DNA of 64,000 bases from Pseudomonas linyingensis (GTDB taxonomy: Bacteria > Pseudomonadota > Gammaproteobacteria > Pseudomonadales > Pseudomonadaceae): contig NZ_FNZE01000013.1 in the NCBI RefSeq assembly GCF_900109175.1, positions 87,591 to 151,590 on the forward strand, read 5' to 3'. Below, piece by piece: positions 9,056-18,076 of the stretch. The notes under the pieces were generated by a model. It saw nothing but the letters and a program-made list of their open reading frames with translations. It was not told where the DNA came from and did no database searches. Positions within the stretch are counted from its first letter, which is position 1. Each line of letters begins with the position of its first letter. Made by a program: the position numbers and the translations under genes.

Positions 9056-11212
9056 ATGAGCACATTCAAGGTCGCCTGCCCGTCATCACTGTTCGACAAC
9101 TTCATCCTCGACTACCCGATGATCGATCTGACCAGCACCGACTTCACCAATGTGGCGGCCGCGGTGGCGACGGCAGACCAGGCGCATGACGTGCTGGCGA
9201 AGATCACCCATACGGGTTTCCCGATCCCGCTGTTCGTCGCCCTGCGGTCGGACGAAACGGTGCCGGAAGACATCCTTTCCCGGATTGCCGGCACGCTGCA
9301 GGTGGGTAAGGGCGAGCGCCACTTCAACGGCAAGCGCATCGCCCAGGCGGCTGAAACCTACACGCAGAAGCTCTACCCGCCGTTCTTCAAGGCGTTGAAA
9401 GAGTACGTCAAGACCGGCAACGTGGCCTTCGACTGCCCAGGGCACCAGGGTGGCCAGTTCTTCCGTGGCCATCCGCTGGGACGGGAGTTCTTCGAGTTCT
9501 TCGGCGAGAACGTGTTCCGCGCCGACCTGTGCAATGCCGACGTCAAACTCGGCGACCTGCTGATCCACGAAGGGCCGGCCCGCGACGCGCAGATGAACGC
9601 CGCGCGCATCTACAACGCCGACAAGACCTACTTCGTGCTCAACGGCACGTCCACCTCGAACAAGGTGGTCACCAGCGCCCTGCTGGCCAAGGACGACCTG
9701 GTGCTGTTCGACCGCAACAACCACAAGTCCATCCACCTCGGCGCACTGATCCTCTGCGGCGCCAAGCCGGTGTACCTGGAGACGGCGCGCAACTGCTACG
9801 GCTTCATCGGCGGCATCGACGCGCTCTGCTTCGACGAGCAATACATCCGTGCGGCGATTGCCGAGGTCGACCCGGCCAGGGCCCAGCTGGAGCGGCCGTT
9901 CCGCCTGGCGGTGATCCAGCTCGGCACCTACGACGGCACCATCTACGACGCCCGCCAGGTGGTGGAGAAGATCGGCAGGCTGTGCGACTACATCCTGTTC
10001 GACTCGGCCTGGGTGGGCTACGAGCAGTTCATCCCGATGATGCACGACAGCTCGCCGCTGCTGCTCGATCTCGGCCCGGACGATCCGGGACTGTTCGTCA
10101 CCCAGTCGGTGCACAAGCAGCAGGCAGGGTTCTCGCAGTCGTCGCAGATCCACAAGAAGGACCGCCACATCAAGGGTCAGCCGCGCTACTGCAACCACAA
10201 GCGGCTGAACAACGCGTACATGATGCATGCGTCCACCAGCCCGTTCTATCCGATCTTCGCCGCGCTGGACGTCAACGCGCAGATGCACGAGGGGCAGGCG
10301 GGGCGGAACCTGTGGCGCGAGTGCATCAAGAATGGTGTGGAGGCGCGCAAGCTGCTGCTGCGCACCTGCAAGTACATCAAGCCATTCATCCCGGCGCAGG
10401 TGGACGGCCAGCCGTGGGCCGAGCACGAAACCGAGATGATCATCGACGACCTGCGCTTCTTCAAATTCAAGCCGGAAGACAAGTGGCACGACTTCGCCGG
10501 TTACGCCAAGGACCAGTACTACGTCGATCCGTGCAAGATGCTGCTGACCACCTTCGGCATCGACCCGACCACGGGTGGCTACGCCTCGCTCGGCGTGCCG
10601 GCCGCGGTACTCGCCCACTACCTGCGCGCCAATGGCATCGTGCCGGAGAAGGCGGACCTCAACTCGATCCTGTTCCTACTCACGCCCTCGGACAACTTCG
10701 CCAAGTTGCAGCACCTGGTGGCCCATATCGCCCAGTTCGAGCGCCATCTGGACCACGACAGTCCGCTGAGCGAGGTGCTGCCGGCCATCCATGCCGCGCA
10801 CGAGAAATACCGCGGCTACACGCTGCGCCGGCTGTGCATGGAAATGCACAATTTCTACAGGCGCCACGAGATGAACAAGCTGCAGAAGGAAATGTTCAGG
10901 AAGCAGTACTTCCCGCGCCAGGCCATGACGCCCTGGGAGGCCAACCAGCACCTGCTGCGCAACAACGTGGAGCTGGTGCCGCTGGCCGAGATCGACGGGC
11001 GCATCGCCGCCGAAGGCGCGTTGCCCTATCCGCCGGGGGTTCTCTGTGTCGTGCCCGGCGAGGTCTGGGGTGGCTCGGCGCTCAAGTACTTTCTTGCCAT
11101 GGAGGAGGGCGTCAACGAGCTGCCTGGCTTCGAGCCGGAGATCCAGGGCGTCTACCTGCAGCGCGAGGCCGATGGCAGCAAGCGTGCCTATGGCTATGTG
11201 ATCAAGCTGTAG
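9056..11212 (+). CDS. Orn/Lys/Arg decarboxylase, ornithine (SpeC/SpeF)-like
   Basis: A 718-residue fold-I PLP enzyme of the large bacterial Orn/Lys/Arg decarboxylase family. The phrases CPGHQGGQFFRGHPLGREF and ENVFRADLCNADVKLGDLLIHEG match ornithine decarboxylases better than lysine or arginine ones. The PLP lysine lies in SVHKQQAGFSQSS, about residue 354. It would make putrescine from ornithine, with an N-terminal wing domain for assembly. The ATG at 9056 follows a GGAG at about nine bases. It is monocistronic. Substrate is inferred from similarity, so another basic amino acid is possible. Confidence 0.85.
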   Translation: MSTFKVACPSSLFDNFILDYPMIDLTSTDFTNVAAAVATADQAHDVLAKITHTGFPIPLFVALRSDETVPEDILSRIAGTLQVGKGERHFNGKRIAQAAETYTQKLYPPFFKALKEYVKTGNVAFDCPGHQGGQFFRGHPLGREFFEFFGENVFRADLCNADVKLGDLLIHEGPARDAQMNAARIYNADKTYFVLNGTSTSNKVVTSALLAKDDLVLFDRNNHKSIHLGALILCGAKPVYLETARNCYGFIGGIDALCFDEQYIRAAIAEVDPARAQLERPFRLAVIQLGTYDGTIYDARQVVEKIGRLCDYILFDSAWVGYEQFIPMMHDSSPLLLDLGPDDPGLFVTQSVHKQQAGFSQSSQIHKKDRHIKGQPRYCNHKRLNNAYMMHASTSPFYPIFAALDVNAQMHEGQAGRNLWRECIKNGVEARKLLLRTCKYIKPFIPAQVDGQPWAEHETEMIIDDLRFFKFKPEDKWHDFAGYAKDQYYVDPCKMLLTTFGIDPTTGGYASLGVPAAVLAHYLRANGIVPEKADLNSILFLLTPSDNFAKLQHLVAHIAQFERHLDHDSPLSEVLPAIHAAHEKYRGYTLRRLCMEMHNFYRRHEMNKLQKEMFRKQYFPRQAMTPWEANQHLLRNNVELVPLAEIDGRIAAEGALPYPPGVLCVVPGEVWGGSALKYFLAMEEGVNELPGFEPEIQGVYLQREADGSKRAYGYVIKL

Positions 11213-11240
11213 CCGCCACCGTGCAGCCTGCTGGCGACGC

Positions 11241-11879
11241 CTACCGAGGCAACGCCAGCCGCCGCTCCGTGCACAGCGGACCGAACAGTTCGGCGGCGGC
11301 GTAGCTGCTGTAGTGCAGCTCGCGCACCGTCAGCGGCAGCGGATCGCCTTCGGCAAAGGCGACCAGCTGTCGATGCACACAGTCACGCGGCACGGAGCGG
11401 GCATACAGGCCCACGGTGAGATGGGCGTGGTAGTCGCTCTGGCGAATTTCCGGGCTGTGCGCTGCCAGTGCCGTCCGCAGGGCGTCCAGGCCGCCTGCGG
11501 GATCGCTCACGGTCAGAAAGGGCGCGCTGGCGAAACTGTCCAGGCCGCCGATGTGCAGCTCGAACGGCGCAACGCCCAGTTCGCGCACTGCCTGTTGCTG
11601 GGCCGCCAGCCGCTCGAGAGGGAAATCATCCTCGAAGCGCACCTGCTCGGCGGGGAAGCCGCAGACGAACAGAGTGATATGCGCCTGGCGTCGGTAGCCT
11701 TGATGCAACCAGTCGCCCAGATGCTGCTGTGCCCGCTGCACGCGCGCCAGCATCTGCGGACACTCCACTGGCAGGGTCCACACGGCGTAGCGCGTCCGAC
11801 CACGATGCCATTCCGGGTATTCGCGCAGCTCGCAGGCGAGGGTCTGTGACGGAGCATGGCCGGCAGCGGAGAAGTGCAT
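11241..11879 (-). CDS. 2'-5' RNA ligase-like 2H phosphoesterase
   Basis: A 212-residue protein with the two His-X-Thr-X motifs of the 2H superfamily: HITL near residue 67 and HLTV near residue 150. Members (LigT/ThpR and relatives) act on cyclic phosphodiester or RNA ends. Sequence outside the motifs does not let me name a substrate. It begins four bases after the stop of the SNF2 helicase gene on the same strand and is probably co-transcribed. Confidence 0.75.
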   Translation of the reverse strand: MHFSAAGHAPSQTLACELREYPEWHRGRTRYAVWTLPVECPQMLARVQRAQQHLGDWLHQGYRRQAHITLFVCGFPAEQVRFEDDFPLERLAAQQQAVRELGVAPFELHIGGLDSFASAPFLTVSDPAGGLDALRTALAAHSPEIRQSDYHAHLTVGLYARSVPRDCVHRQLVAFAEGDPLPLTVRELHYSSYAAAELFGPLCTERRLALPR

Positions 11880-11883
11880 GGTT

Positions 11884-14517
11884 TCAGGCCAGCGGAGCGA
11901 ACAGGGCGTCGAGGTCGGCCTCGCTCAGCGTCCAGTCGCCCTGGCCGCCGCCTTCCAGCACGCTGCGCGCCAGGCTGGCCTTGCTGTGCTGCAGCTGCTG
12001 GATCTTTTCCTCGACGCTGCCGCGGGCGATCAGCTTGTAGACGAACACCGGCTTGTCCTGGCCGATGCGGTAGGCGCGGTCGCTGGCCTGGGCCTCGGCG
12101 GCCGGGTTCCACCAGGGGTCGAAGTGGATCACGGTGTCGGCGGCGGTCAGATTGAGGCCGGCGCCGCCGGCCTTGAGGCTGATCAGGAACACCGGCACCT
12201 GGCCGGCCTGGAACGCCTGCACCGGCGCGCGGCGATCCTGGGTGGCGCCGGTGAGCTTGACGTAGGCGATCTTGCGCGACTTCAGTTCGTGCTCGATCAG
12301 GCCGAGCATGCTGGTGAACTGGGAGAATAGCAGCACGCGGCGGCCTTCGCTGGTAAGTTCCTCGAGCATTTCCAGCAGGGCGCTGAGCTTGCCGGAGTCG
12401 CTGGCATGGCTGGCCGATTCATCCTCGCCGAGCAGGCGCAGGTCGCAGCAGGCCTGGCGCAGGCGCAGCAGCGCCTCGAGGATGACGATCTGGCTGCGGG
12501 CGATGCCCAGGCGCTGGATTTCGCCGCGCACCTTCTGGTCCATCGCCAGGCGCAGGGTTTCGTAGCGGTCGCGCTGCACGTCGGTCAGCTCGATGCGCTG
12601 GGTGATCTCGGTCTTGGGCGGCAGCTCGCGGGCCACCTGCTCCTTGGTGCGGCGCAGCAGAAATGGTTTCACCCGCGCCACCAGGTGCGCGAGACGCTGG
12701 GCGTCGGCGTGTTTCTCGATCGGTGTGCGGTAGGTCTTGGTGAAGGCCTTGCTCTCGCCGAGCCAGCCGGGCATCAGGAAGTTGAACAGCGACCACAGCT
12801 CGCCGAGGTGATTCTCCAGCGGCGTGCCGGTCAGGCACAGGCGCTGGTCGGCTTTGATCTGGCCGGCGGCGCTGGCCGCCTTGCTGCGCGGGTTCTTGAT
12901 GTTCTGCGCCTCGTCGAGGATCAGCAGGTGCCAACGCTGGGCGTTGAGCTGCTTGAGATCGCGCGGCAGCAGGGCATAGGTGGTCAGCACCAGATCGTGC
13001 TCGGCGATCTTCGCGAACAGCGCCTTGCGCTTGGCGCCGTGCAGGGCCAAGACGCGCAGCTCCGGAGCGAAGCGTTCGGCCTCGTCCTGCCAGTTGGGAA
13101 TCAGGCTGGTGGGCATGACGATCAGCGCCGGGCGGTTCAGGCGGCCGGCCTGCTTCTCGGCGAGGATGTGCGCCAGGGTCTGCAGGGTCTTACCCAGGCC
13201 CATGTCGTCGGCGAGGATGCCGCCGACCTGCAGCTCGCCAAGCGCCTGCATCCAGCTCAGACCTTGCAGCTGGTAGTCGCGCAGTTCGGCGCGCAGCCCG
13301 GCCGGCGGTTGCACCGACTGCTGCGGCAGTTGCTGCAGGCGCCGGGCGAACTCGCGCAGGCGCTCCCCGCCCTGCCAGTGCAGGGCGGGGACCTTGTCCA
13401 GCTCGGCGAGCCGCGCCGCATCGGCCTTGCCCAGACGCAGGCGCTCGCCTTGGCCGTCGTCTTCGCGGAAGTACAGCTCGCCCAGGCTGGCCAGCAGCGG
13501 CCGCAGCCGTCCGAACGGCAGGGCCACGCGGCGGCCGATGCCATGGCTGCGCGGCAGCGGCACCAGCAGTTCCTCGTCGTCGCCACGCTGGGCGAGCGTC
13601 TCGCCGCTCAGCAGCCAGGGCGAGTGACGGATGGCATGCAGGAGGATCGGCAGCAGACTGACCTGCTCGCCGTCCACCTCGATGCCCATTTCCAGGTCGA
13701 ACCAGTCGCCTTCCGGGGATTCCTCGATGCCCACCTGCCACTCGCCGAGGGTGGCGAGGTTGAACTGGAAGTCGGGATGCAGGCGGACCTGCCAGCCGCG
13801 CTCGCGCAGTTGTTGCAGCTGTTCGCGGACGAAGTGCAGCCAAGCGGCGTCATCGGGTAGTTCGAACGGCTCGCCGGCGCTCTCCGGCAGTGCCTCGCTG
13901 CGGCGCAGGGCGATGCTGAAGCCCTGCTCGGTCAACTGGCGGCGCAGCGCCGCTTCGGCCTCGAGCTGGCGGACGATACGTAACTGACGGCGGGCGTCGA
14001 GCCTGATCAGCCATTCCTTCTGCGCCACCCGCCCGAAGGTCAGGTGCCCCTGGTAGTCGAAGGCCAGGGCGGCGCGGTGCTGGGTCTGCTCGATCATCCG
14101 GCCCTTGCGTGCGTCGTAGTGCACGCGCACGTGGCTGCCGAGAATCAGCCGCGGCTGCGGCGCCACGACGGGAAGATCGACGATTTCCGGCGGAGCGTCG
14201 CTGTCCGGCAAGGTCCAGTCCTGCAGTTGCAGGCGCTCCACGGTCAGCAGGGCGGCGACCACATGCTTGCAGTTGTAGCCCACCGGACAGCTGCAGCGGC
14301 CGTCGACGTCCCATTGGGCGCCACGGTCGATCAGGCGGATGCGCTGGCGGTAGCGCTGGCGGCCCGAGCCGCGGCACTCGGCGAGCAGCACGCCCTTGTC
14401 GAGGCCCTCGACCTGCGCGCGATTGTCCATGGCGTAGTCGCGGCCACGGCTGAAGTCGCCGGGCCTGAAGGCCTGGCGCCAGTCCTGGACGCGAAGTTGG
14501 TGGATGCTCAGGGTCAT
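11884..14517 (-). CDS. SNF2-family helicase with N-terminal SWIM zinc finger
   Basis: 877 residues. A SWIM zinc finger (CSCPVGYNCKH) lies near residues 75-90. The SNF2 ATPase follows in the C-terminal half: DDMGLGKT near 436-443, ILDEAQN near 532, LTGTPLENHLGELWSLFNFL, and the C-lobe phrase FDPWWNPAAEAQASDRAYRIGQ. It resembles bacterial SWIM-SNF2 proteins, which are related to RapA/HepA but distinct. The role is probably remodelling of protein-nucleic-acid complexes; no specific partner is visible. It lies 58 bases after the TrpD2 gene and 4 bases before the phosphoesterase gene. Confidence 0.86.
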   Translation of the reverse strand: MTLSIHQLRVQDWRQAFRPGDFSRGRDYAMDNRAQVEGLDKGVLLAECRGSGRQRYRQRIRLIDRGAQWDVDGRCSCPVGYNCKHVVAALLTVERLQLQDWTLPDSDAPPEIVDLPVVAPQPRLILGSHVRVHYDARKGRMIEQTQHRAALAFDYQGHLTFGRVAQKEWLIRLDARRQLRIVRQLEAEAALRRQLTEQGFSIALRRSEALPESAGEPFELPDDAAWLHFVREQLQQLRERGWQVRLHPDFQFNLATLGEWQVGIEESPEGDWFDLEMGIEVDGEQVSLLPILLHAIRHSPWLLSGETLAQRGDDEELLVPLPRSHGIGRRVALPFGRLRPLLASLGELYFREDDGQGERLRLGKADAARLAELDKVPALHWQGGERLREFARRLQQLPQQSVQPPAGLRAELRDYQLQGLSWMQALGELQVGGILADDMGLGKTLQTLAHILAEKQAGRLNRPALIVMPTSLIPNWQDEAERFAPELRVLALHGAKRKALFAKIAEHDLVLTTYALLPRDLKQLNAQRWHLLILDEAQNIKNPRSKAASAAGQIKADQRLCLTGTPLENHLGELWSLFNFLMPGWLGESKAFTKTYRTPIEKHADAQRLAHLVARVKPFLLRRTKEQVARELPPKTEITQRIELTDVQRDRYETLRLAMDQKVRGEIQRLGIARSQIVILEALLRLRQACCDLRLLGEDESASHASDSGKLSALLEMLEELTSEGRRVLLFSQFTSMLGLIEHELKSRKIAYVKLTGATQDRRAPVQAFQAGQVPVFLISLKAGGAGLNLTAADTVIHFDPWWNPAAEAQASDRAYRIGQDKPVFVYKLIARGSVEEKIQQLQHSKASLARSVLEGGGQGDWTLSEADLDALFAPLA

Positions 14518-14574
14518 GAGGTATCAGACCGGGAAGCCGCGGGCGGCTCCCGGTTGGCAGCCAGCCCCGCAGGC

Positions 14575-15561
14575 TCAACCCAGACGTTGCTCCCACAGCT
14601 CGCCGGCACGGGCGAAGGCGGCGTCGCGCGTGAGGCCGAGGCCACGCAGGGCAAGGGCCATGGTCGCCAGTACGGCCAGCCGGCCGTAGGCGTCCTCGGC
14701 CTCGCCGCGCCAGAAGGCGGCCAGATGCGCGGGGTCGAGGCTGGCTGGCTTGACGTGGCGCTGCGGCGACAGCGCCGGCCATTCCTCGTCCCACGGCTGA
14801 CCGGCGGTGGCGCCGTACAGATGGGTGTCGGCGTCGGGATTGACCTCGATCTCGCCGCCATCGCCCTTGATCACGATGGAGTGGTCGCCGAGCAGCACAC
14901 TGGCCTCGCGATGGGTCGCCTGGTAGCCGGGATGGAAGATGCTCTGCAGCACGCAGCGCGCACCCAGCGGATTGAGTACGCGGGCCAGCGAGTGGATCGG
15001 CGAACGCAGGCCGAGGGTGTTGCGCAGGTCGATCATGTGCTGCAGGCGCGGCATCCAGGCACCCAGCGGGATGAAGGCCAGGTGCTGGCTGTCCAGCGCG
15101 TGCACCACTTCATTCCAGTTGGCACAGCAGGGGATTTCCAGCAGGTCGAGCAGTTGCTCGGTGTACAGACGCCCGGCGGTGTGCGCGCCGCCGCCATGCA
15201 GGAGGATGCGCACGCCGCTGGCAGCCAGAGCCTTGGCCGCCAGCAGGTACCAGGGCAGATGGCGCTTCTTGCCGGCGTAGGTCGGCCAGTCCAGATCCAG
15301 CAGGGTCGGCGGTACGTTGAGGCGCTCGCGCACCGCCTCGGTGAAACCGGCCAGTTCCTCGGCGCTTTCTTCCTTGTGGCGCAGCAGCATCAGGAAGGCG
15401 CCGAGCTGCACTTCCTCGGCCTTGCCGTCGAGCAGCATGCCCATGGCCTCGCGGGCTTCCTCGCGGGTCAGGTTGCGCGCGCCGCGCTTGCCCTTGCCGA
15501 GAATGCGCACGAACTGGGCGAAGGGATGTTCTGCGGGAGTCACCAGATTCGGGGTCGTCAT
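14575..15561 (-). CDS. ybiB: YbiB/TrpD2-like phosphoribosyltransferase-fold protein
   Basis: About 328 residues of the TrpD2 (YbiB) group. It has the anthranilate phosphoribosyltransferase fold with an N-terminal helical domain (GKRGARNLTREEAREAMGML) and the LHGGGAHTAGR loop near residue 120. YbiB proteins bind nucleic acid rather than making tryptophan precursors, and no trp genes are nearby. The ATG at 15561 overlaps the tusE stop as ATGA; an ATG two codons upstream is the alternative. It is the last cotranscribed partner of the tus genes. Confidence 0.82.
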   Translation of the reverse strand: MTTPNLVTPAEHPFAQFVRILGKGKRGARNLTREEAREAMGMLLDGKAEEVQLGAFLMLLRHKEESAEELAGFTEAVRERLNVPPTLLDLDWPTYAGKKRHLPWYLLAAKALAASGVRILLHGGGAHTAGRLYTEQLLDLLEIPCCANWNEVVHALDSQHLAFIPLGAWMPRLQHMIDLRNTLGLRSPIHSLARVLNPLGARCVLQSIFHPGYQATHREASVLLGDHSIVIKGDGGEIEVNPDADTHLYGATAGQPWDEEWPALSPQRHVKPASLDPAHLAAFWRGEAEDAYGRLAVLATMALALRGLGLTRDAAFARAGELWEQRLG

Positions 15562-15893
15562 ATGCAATTCGTTGGCTTGGGCAGTCCGGCCAGCTTGGCG
15601 GCCAGTTTGGCGGGGGTGCCGTGGAACAGTTTGTTCAGGTGCAGGCTGTTGCCTTTCTCGGTGCCAAGCTGCTGCGCGGTGTAGCGGATCAGCGGGCGGG
15701 TGGCCGGCGACAACTGGAATTCGGCGTAGAAGCGCCGCAGCAGCTCGAGGATCTCCCAGTGCGACGCGCTCAGCACCATCTGCTCGCGGGCGGCCAGTGC
15801 CTCGGCAACCGCCGGGCTCCAGTCGTCCAGTTCGAGCAGGTAGCCATCCTTGTCGAGGGCGATGGTCTTTCCCTGTACGTTGATCGTGCTCAT
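15558..15893 (-). CDS. tusE: Sulfurtransferase TusE (DsrC family)
   Basis: A 111-residue DsrC/TusE protein. The C-terminal arm ends in GLPKPTNCI, with the conserved penultimate Cys that accepts sulfur from the TusBCD complex on its way to MnmA for 2-thiouridine at tRNA position 34. The ATGA overlap with tusB upstream and with the TrpD2 gene downstream shows translational coupling. Confidence 0.93.
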   Translation of the reverse strand: MSTINVQGKTIALDKDGYLLELDDWSPAVAEALAAREQMVLSASHWEILELLRRFYAEFQLSPATRPLIRYTAQQLGTEKGNSLHLNKLFHGTPAKLAAKLAGLPKPTNCI

Positions 15894-16189
15894 AGCCAGC
15901 TGTTGGTCCGCTCGAAACGCAGTGTGAGCTCGACGAAGCCGGCGTAGTCGACGGCCTTGACGAAATCCGGCGTGCTCAGGCCACGGGCGTCGAGGTCTTC
16001 GGCCAGGGCGAACAGCGGGCGGTCGGCTGGCAGCGCGCGCAGCACCTCGAACGGCTGCGACTCGGGCTGCAGGGCATGCACGGCATCGCCGGTGAGCAGC
16101 AGGCCGTCGCCGGGGCCGAGCAGGCGCAGGCAGCTGGCACCGCTGGTATCAGTGAACGGCGAGCGGGAAAGCAGGTGCAGGGTGGCCAT
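15890..16189 (-). CDS. tusB: Sulfur relay protein TusB (DsrH)
   Basis: A 99-residue protein starting MATLHLLSRSPF and showing the small DsrH fold. It is the smallest subunit of the hexameric TusBCD sulfur carrier. The ATG at 16189 shares a base with the tusC stop (TGATG), and its stop overlaps the tusE start. Order and overlaps are the usual tusDCBE arrangement. Confidence 0.9.
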   Translation of the reverse strand: MATLHLLSRSPFTDTSGASCLRLLGPGDGLLLTGDAVHALQPESQPFEVLRALPADRPLFALAEDLDARGLSTPDFVKAVDYAGFVELTLRFERTNSWL

Positions 16190-16548
16190 CAGAGGGTGAT
16201 CACCAGGTCGTGTTGGTTGAGCAGGGCGGCCAGCGCGGCATCTTCCAGCGGCGTCACCGGCAAGGTCAGGTGTTCGGCGCTCAGGCCGCGGCGATCGAGG
16301 TCGGTGCGGGCGACGTACAGCGCCTCGACGCCGAACAGCGGCAGGGCCTGCAGATTGGCGGTGAGGTCCTTCTGCTGGATGGCGGCCGGCTGCTGGCGGG
16401 GCTGCAGCTGGAACACGCCGTCGTCGAGAAACAGCAGGCTGATCGGCAGGTCGAAGGCGCCGCCAGCCAGGGCGATGTCCAGTGCCTCGCGGGCGCCGGG
16501 ACCGCTCCACGGCGAACGCCGGCAGATCAGCAGCAGAGATTTGGCCAT
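16189..16548 (-). CDS. tusC: Sulfur relay protein TusC (DsrF)
   Basis: A 119-residue DsrE/F-like protein (start MAKSLLLICRRSPWSG, central FLDDGVFQL segment). It forms part of TusBCD. It starts one base after the tusD stop, with GGAGG as ribosome site in the end of tusD. Confidence 0.92.
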   Translation of the reverse strand: MAKSLLLICRRSPWSGPGAREALDIALAGGAFDLPISLLFLDDGVFQLQPRQQPAAIQQKDLTANLQALPLFGVEALYVARTDLDRRGLSAEHLTLPVTPLEDAALAALLNQHDLVITL

Positions 16549-16549
16549 C

Positions 16550-16942
16550 TTAGTCGCCTCCGAAGCAGATCAGGCGGTCGGCGTCCTGGGCCGCCTCGTG
16601 CAGCTGGCCGAGGCCGGACAGCTCCCAGGGCGCCTCCAGATTGTGACTGGCGCGGGCGTAGCGCTGGGCTTCCTCGCCGTTCAGCACGCCGCGGCGCAGG
16701 GCGGCGGCGATGCACACCACTCCATCCAAGTTGTGCTCGGTCACGAAACTGCGCCAAGCAGCCGGCAGGTCCAGCTCGTCCTGCGCGCTGACCGGCAGCG
16801 AGGAGGCGATATGCACGGCGTCCTGATAGAAGAACAGGCGCACGATCTGGTGACCACCGGCCAGCACCGCCTCGGCGAAACGCAGGGCACGGCGGCTGGA
16901 GGGCGCATGGGGCGGAGCGAACAGGGCGATGGCGAATTTCAT
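16550..16942 (-). CDS. tusD: Sulfurtransferase TusD (DsrE)
   Basis: A 130-residue DsrE-like subunit. The start MKFAIALFAPPHAPSSRRAL, the VRLFFYQDAVHIA segment and the Cys in GVVCIAAALRRGV (about residue 78) are typical; that Cys carries the persulfide. It is the first gene of the tusDCBE-ybiB operon. A longer in-frame reading back to 17257 overlaps the YccA gene and is not real. Confidence 0.92.
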   Translation of the reverse strand: MKFAIALFAPPHAPSSRRALRFAEAVLAGGHQIVRLFFYQDAVHIASSLPVSAQDELDLPAAWRSFVTEHNLDGVVCIAAALRRGVLNGEEAQRYARASHNLEAPWELSGLGQLHEAAQDADRLICFGGD

Positions 16943-16979
16943 CTGGGAAAGCCTGGGCAGAATGCCGCCCATGATAAAC

Positions 16980-17011
16980 GCAAACGAAAGAGCCCGCCAA
17001 AGTGGCGGGCT
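16980..17011 (-). terminator. Rho-independent terminator after the YccA gene
   Basis: On the minus strand AGCCCGCC, a short loop and GGCGGGCT form an eight-pair stem (16991-17011), followed by CTTTCGTTT. It lies 22 bases after the YccA-family stop and before tusD, so it separates the two units. Confidence 0.8.
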
Positions 17012-17033
17012 CCGGGGACGGCGCGGACCGGGA

Positions 17034-17702
17034 TCAGTCGTCGCGGCCCATGATGCCGAAGATCTGCAGCAGGCTGAGGAACAGGTTGTAGATCGACACG
17101 TACAGGCTGATGGTCGCCATGATGTAGTTGCGTTCGCCGCCGTGGATGATCTCGCTGGTCTGATAGAGGATCGCCGCGGAGGAGAACAGCACGAAGCCGG
17201 CGCTGATCGCCAGTTGCAGGCCGCTGATCTCGAACAGCCAGGCGGCCAGGATGGCACCGAGCAGAACGAAGAAACCGACGGTGATGAAGCCCGACAGGAA
17301 GCTCATGTTCTTGCGGGTGGTCAGCACGTAGGCAGACAGGCCGCCGAACACGATGGCGGTCATGGTGAAGGCGCTGACGATCAGGTCGGCGCCGTTGCTC
17401 ATGCCTAGGTAGCGGTTGAGGATCGGGCCGAGGGTGTAGCCCATGAAACCGGTCAGCGCGAAGGTGCTGAGCAGACCCCAGCCGGAATCGCGAAGCTTGG
17501 TGGTCAGAAAGAACAGGCCATAGAAACCGACAAGGGTGATGATGAAGCCCGGATGGGGCACGCCGGCCTGTTGCGCGGCAAAAGCCACCAAGCCACTGAA
17601 ACCGAGGGTCATCGCCAGCAGGGCATAGGTGTTGCGCAGGACCTTGCTGGTCTCCTGCTCGGCTACCTGCGTGTTCTGCAGGGCATAGGGTTGTTCGCGC
17701 AT
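17034..17702 (-). CDS. Bax inhibitor-1/YccA family membrane protein
   Basis: 222 residues with seven predicted membrane helices and the family phrase TLGPILNRYLG near residue 100. YccA in E. coli binds and modulates the FtsH protease; homologues form calcium-leak-type channels. The ATG at 17702 has AAGGAG ten bases upstream. In pseudomonads this gene typically lies between tusD and a tRNA-Ser gene, as here. Confidence 0.9.
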   Translation of the reverse strand: MREQPYALQNTQVAEQETSKVLRNTYALLAMTLGFSGLVAFAAQQAGVPHPGFIITLVGFYGLFFLTTKLRDSGWGLLSTFALTGFMGYTLGPILNRYLGMSNGADLIVSAFTMTAIVFGGLSAYVLTTRKNMSFLSGFITVGFFVLLGAILAAWLFEISGLQLAISAGFVLFSSAAILYQTSEIIHGGERNYIMATISLYVSIYNLFLSLLQIFGIMGRDD

Positions 17703-17788
17703 GGGCTCGTTTCTCCTTGAGGGTCATGTCTATTGCATGGATGGCCTGAAGCATAGCAAAGCTGCTGTGACGATCAGGCAACTAGAGT

Positions 17789-17816
17789 TTGACAGTCTGT
17801 TTCTATCGGGTAGTAT
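17789..17816 (+). promoter_or_regulatory. Sigma-70 promoter of tRNA-Ser
   Basis: A perfect -35 box TTGACA (17789-17794) is followed after 16 bases by TAGTAT (17811-17816; four of six -10 consensus bases). The predicted start of transcription is about 6 bases before the mature tRNA 5' end. Confidence 0.7.
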
Positions 17817-17829
17817 TGCCGCCCGTTGT

Positions 17830-17917
17830 GGAAGCGTGGCCGAGTGGTTTAAGGCAGCGGTCTTGAAAACCGCCGATGGGCAACTATCCTAGAGTTCGAA
17901 TCTCTACGCTTCCGCCA
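17830..17917 (+). tRNA. tRNA-Ser(UGA)
   Basis: 88 bases with encoded CCA. Acceptor arms GGAAGCG and CGCTTCC pair fully, discriminator G. Anticodon loop CTTGAAA with anticodon TGA at 17864-17866, a long class II variable arm and T arm AGAGTTCGAATCTCT. The gene is complete, and island-type genes begin directly after it, so it is the probable integration site of the accessory region. Confidence 0.97.
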
Positions 17918-17930
17918 TCTAATCCCCGCA

Positions 17931-17962
17931 AGGCCCCGGATTCCGGGGCTTTGTTGTTTTTG
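17931..17962 (+). terminator. Terminator after tRNA-Ser
   Basis: GGCCCCGG-ATT-CCGGGGC forms a tight GC hairpin (about 17932-17950), followed by TTTGTTGTTTTT. It is placed 14 bases after the tRNA CCA end. Confidence 0.85.
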
Positions 17963-18076
17963 GGCGCTCTCAGTGTACACTTGGGTGTACACTTTGGCGC
18001 TGTTGCCTATCTCCGAGCAGGAACATGGCTTGATGTGCATGCCAGCTCGGTCTCTTCAGAGTCAGCTCCAAAGGGC

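Noticed and set aside
9086..10618. 510-residue minus-strand frame
   Set aside because: It lies opposite the decarboxylase and has antisense-type composition.
12406..13860. 484-residue plus-strand frame
   Set aside because: It is antisense to the SNF2 helicase gene.
14044..15684. 546-residue plus-strand frame
   Set aside because: It crosses three minus-strand genes and carries no motif.
17849..18040. Minus-strand frame across the tRNA-Ser 3' end
   Set aside because: It overlaps the tRNA and terminator and is not a gene; an integrase end was considered, but no recombinase motif is present.
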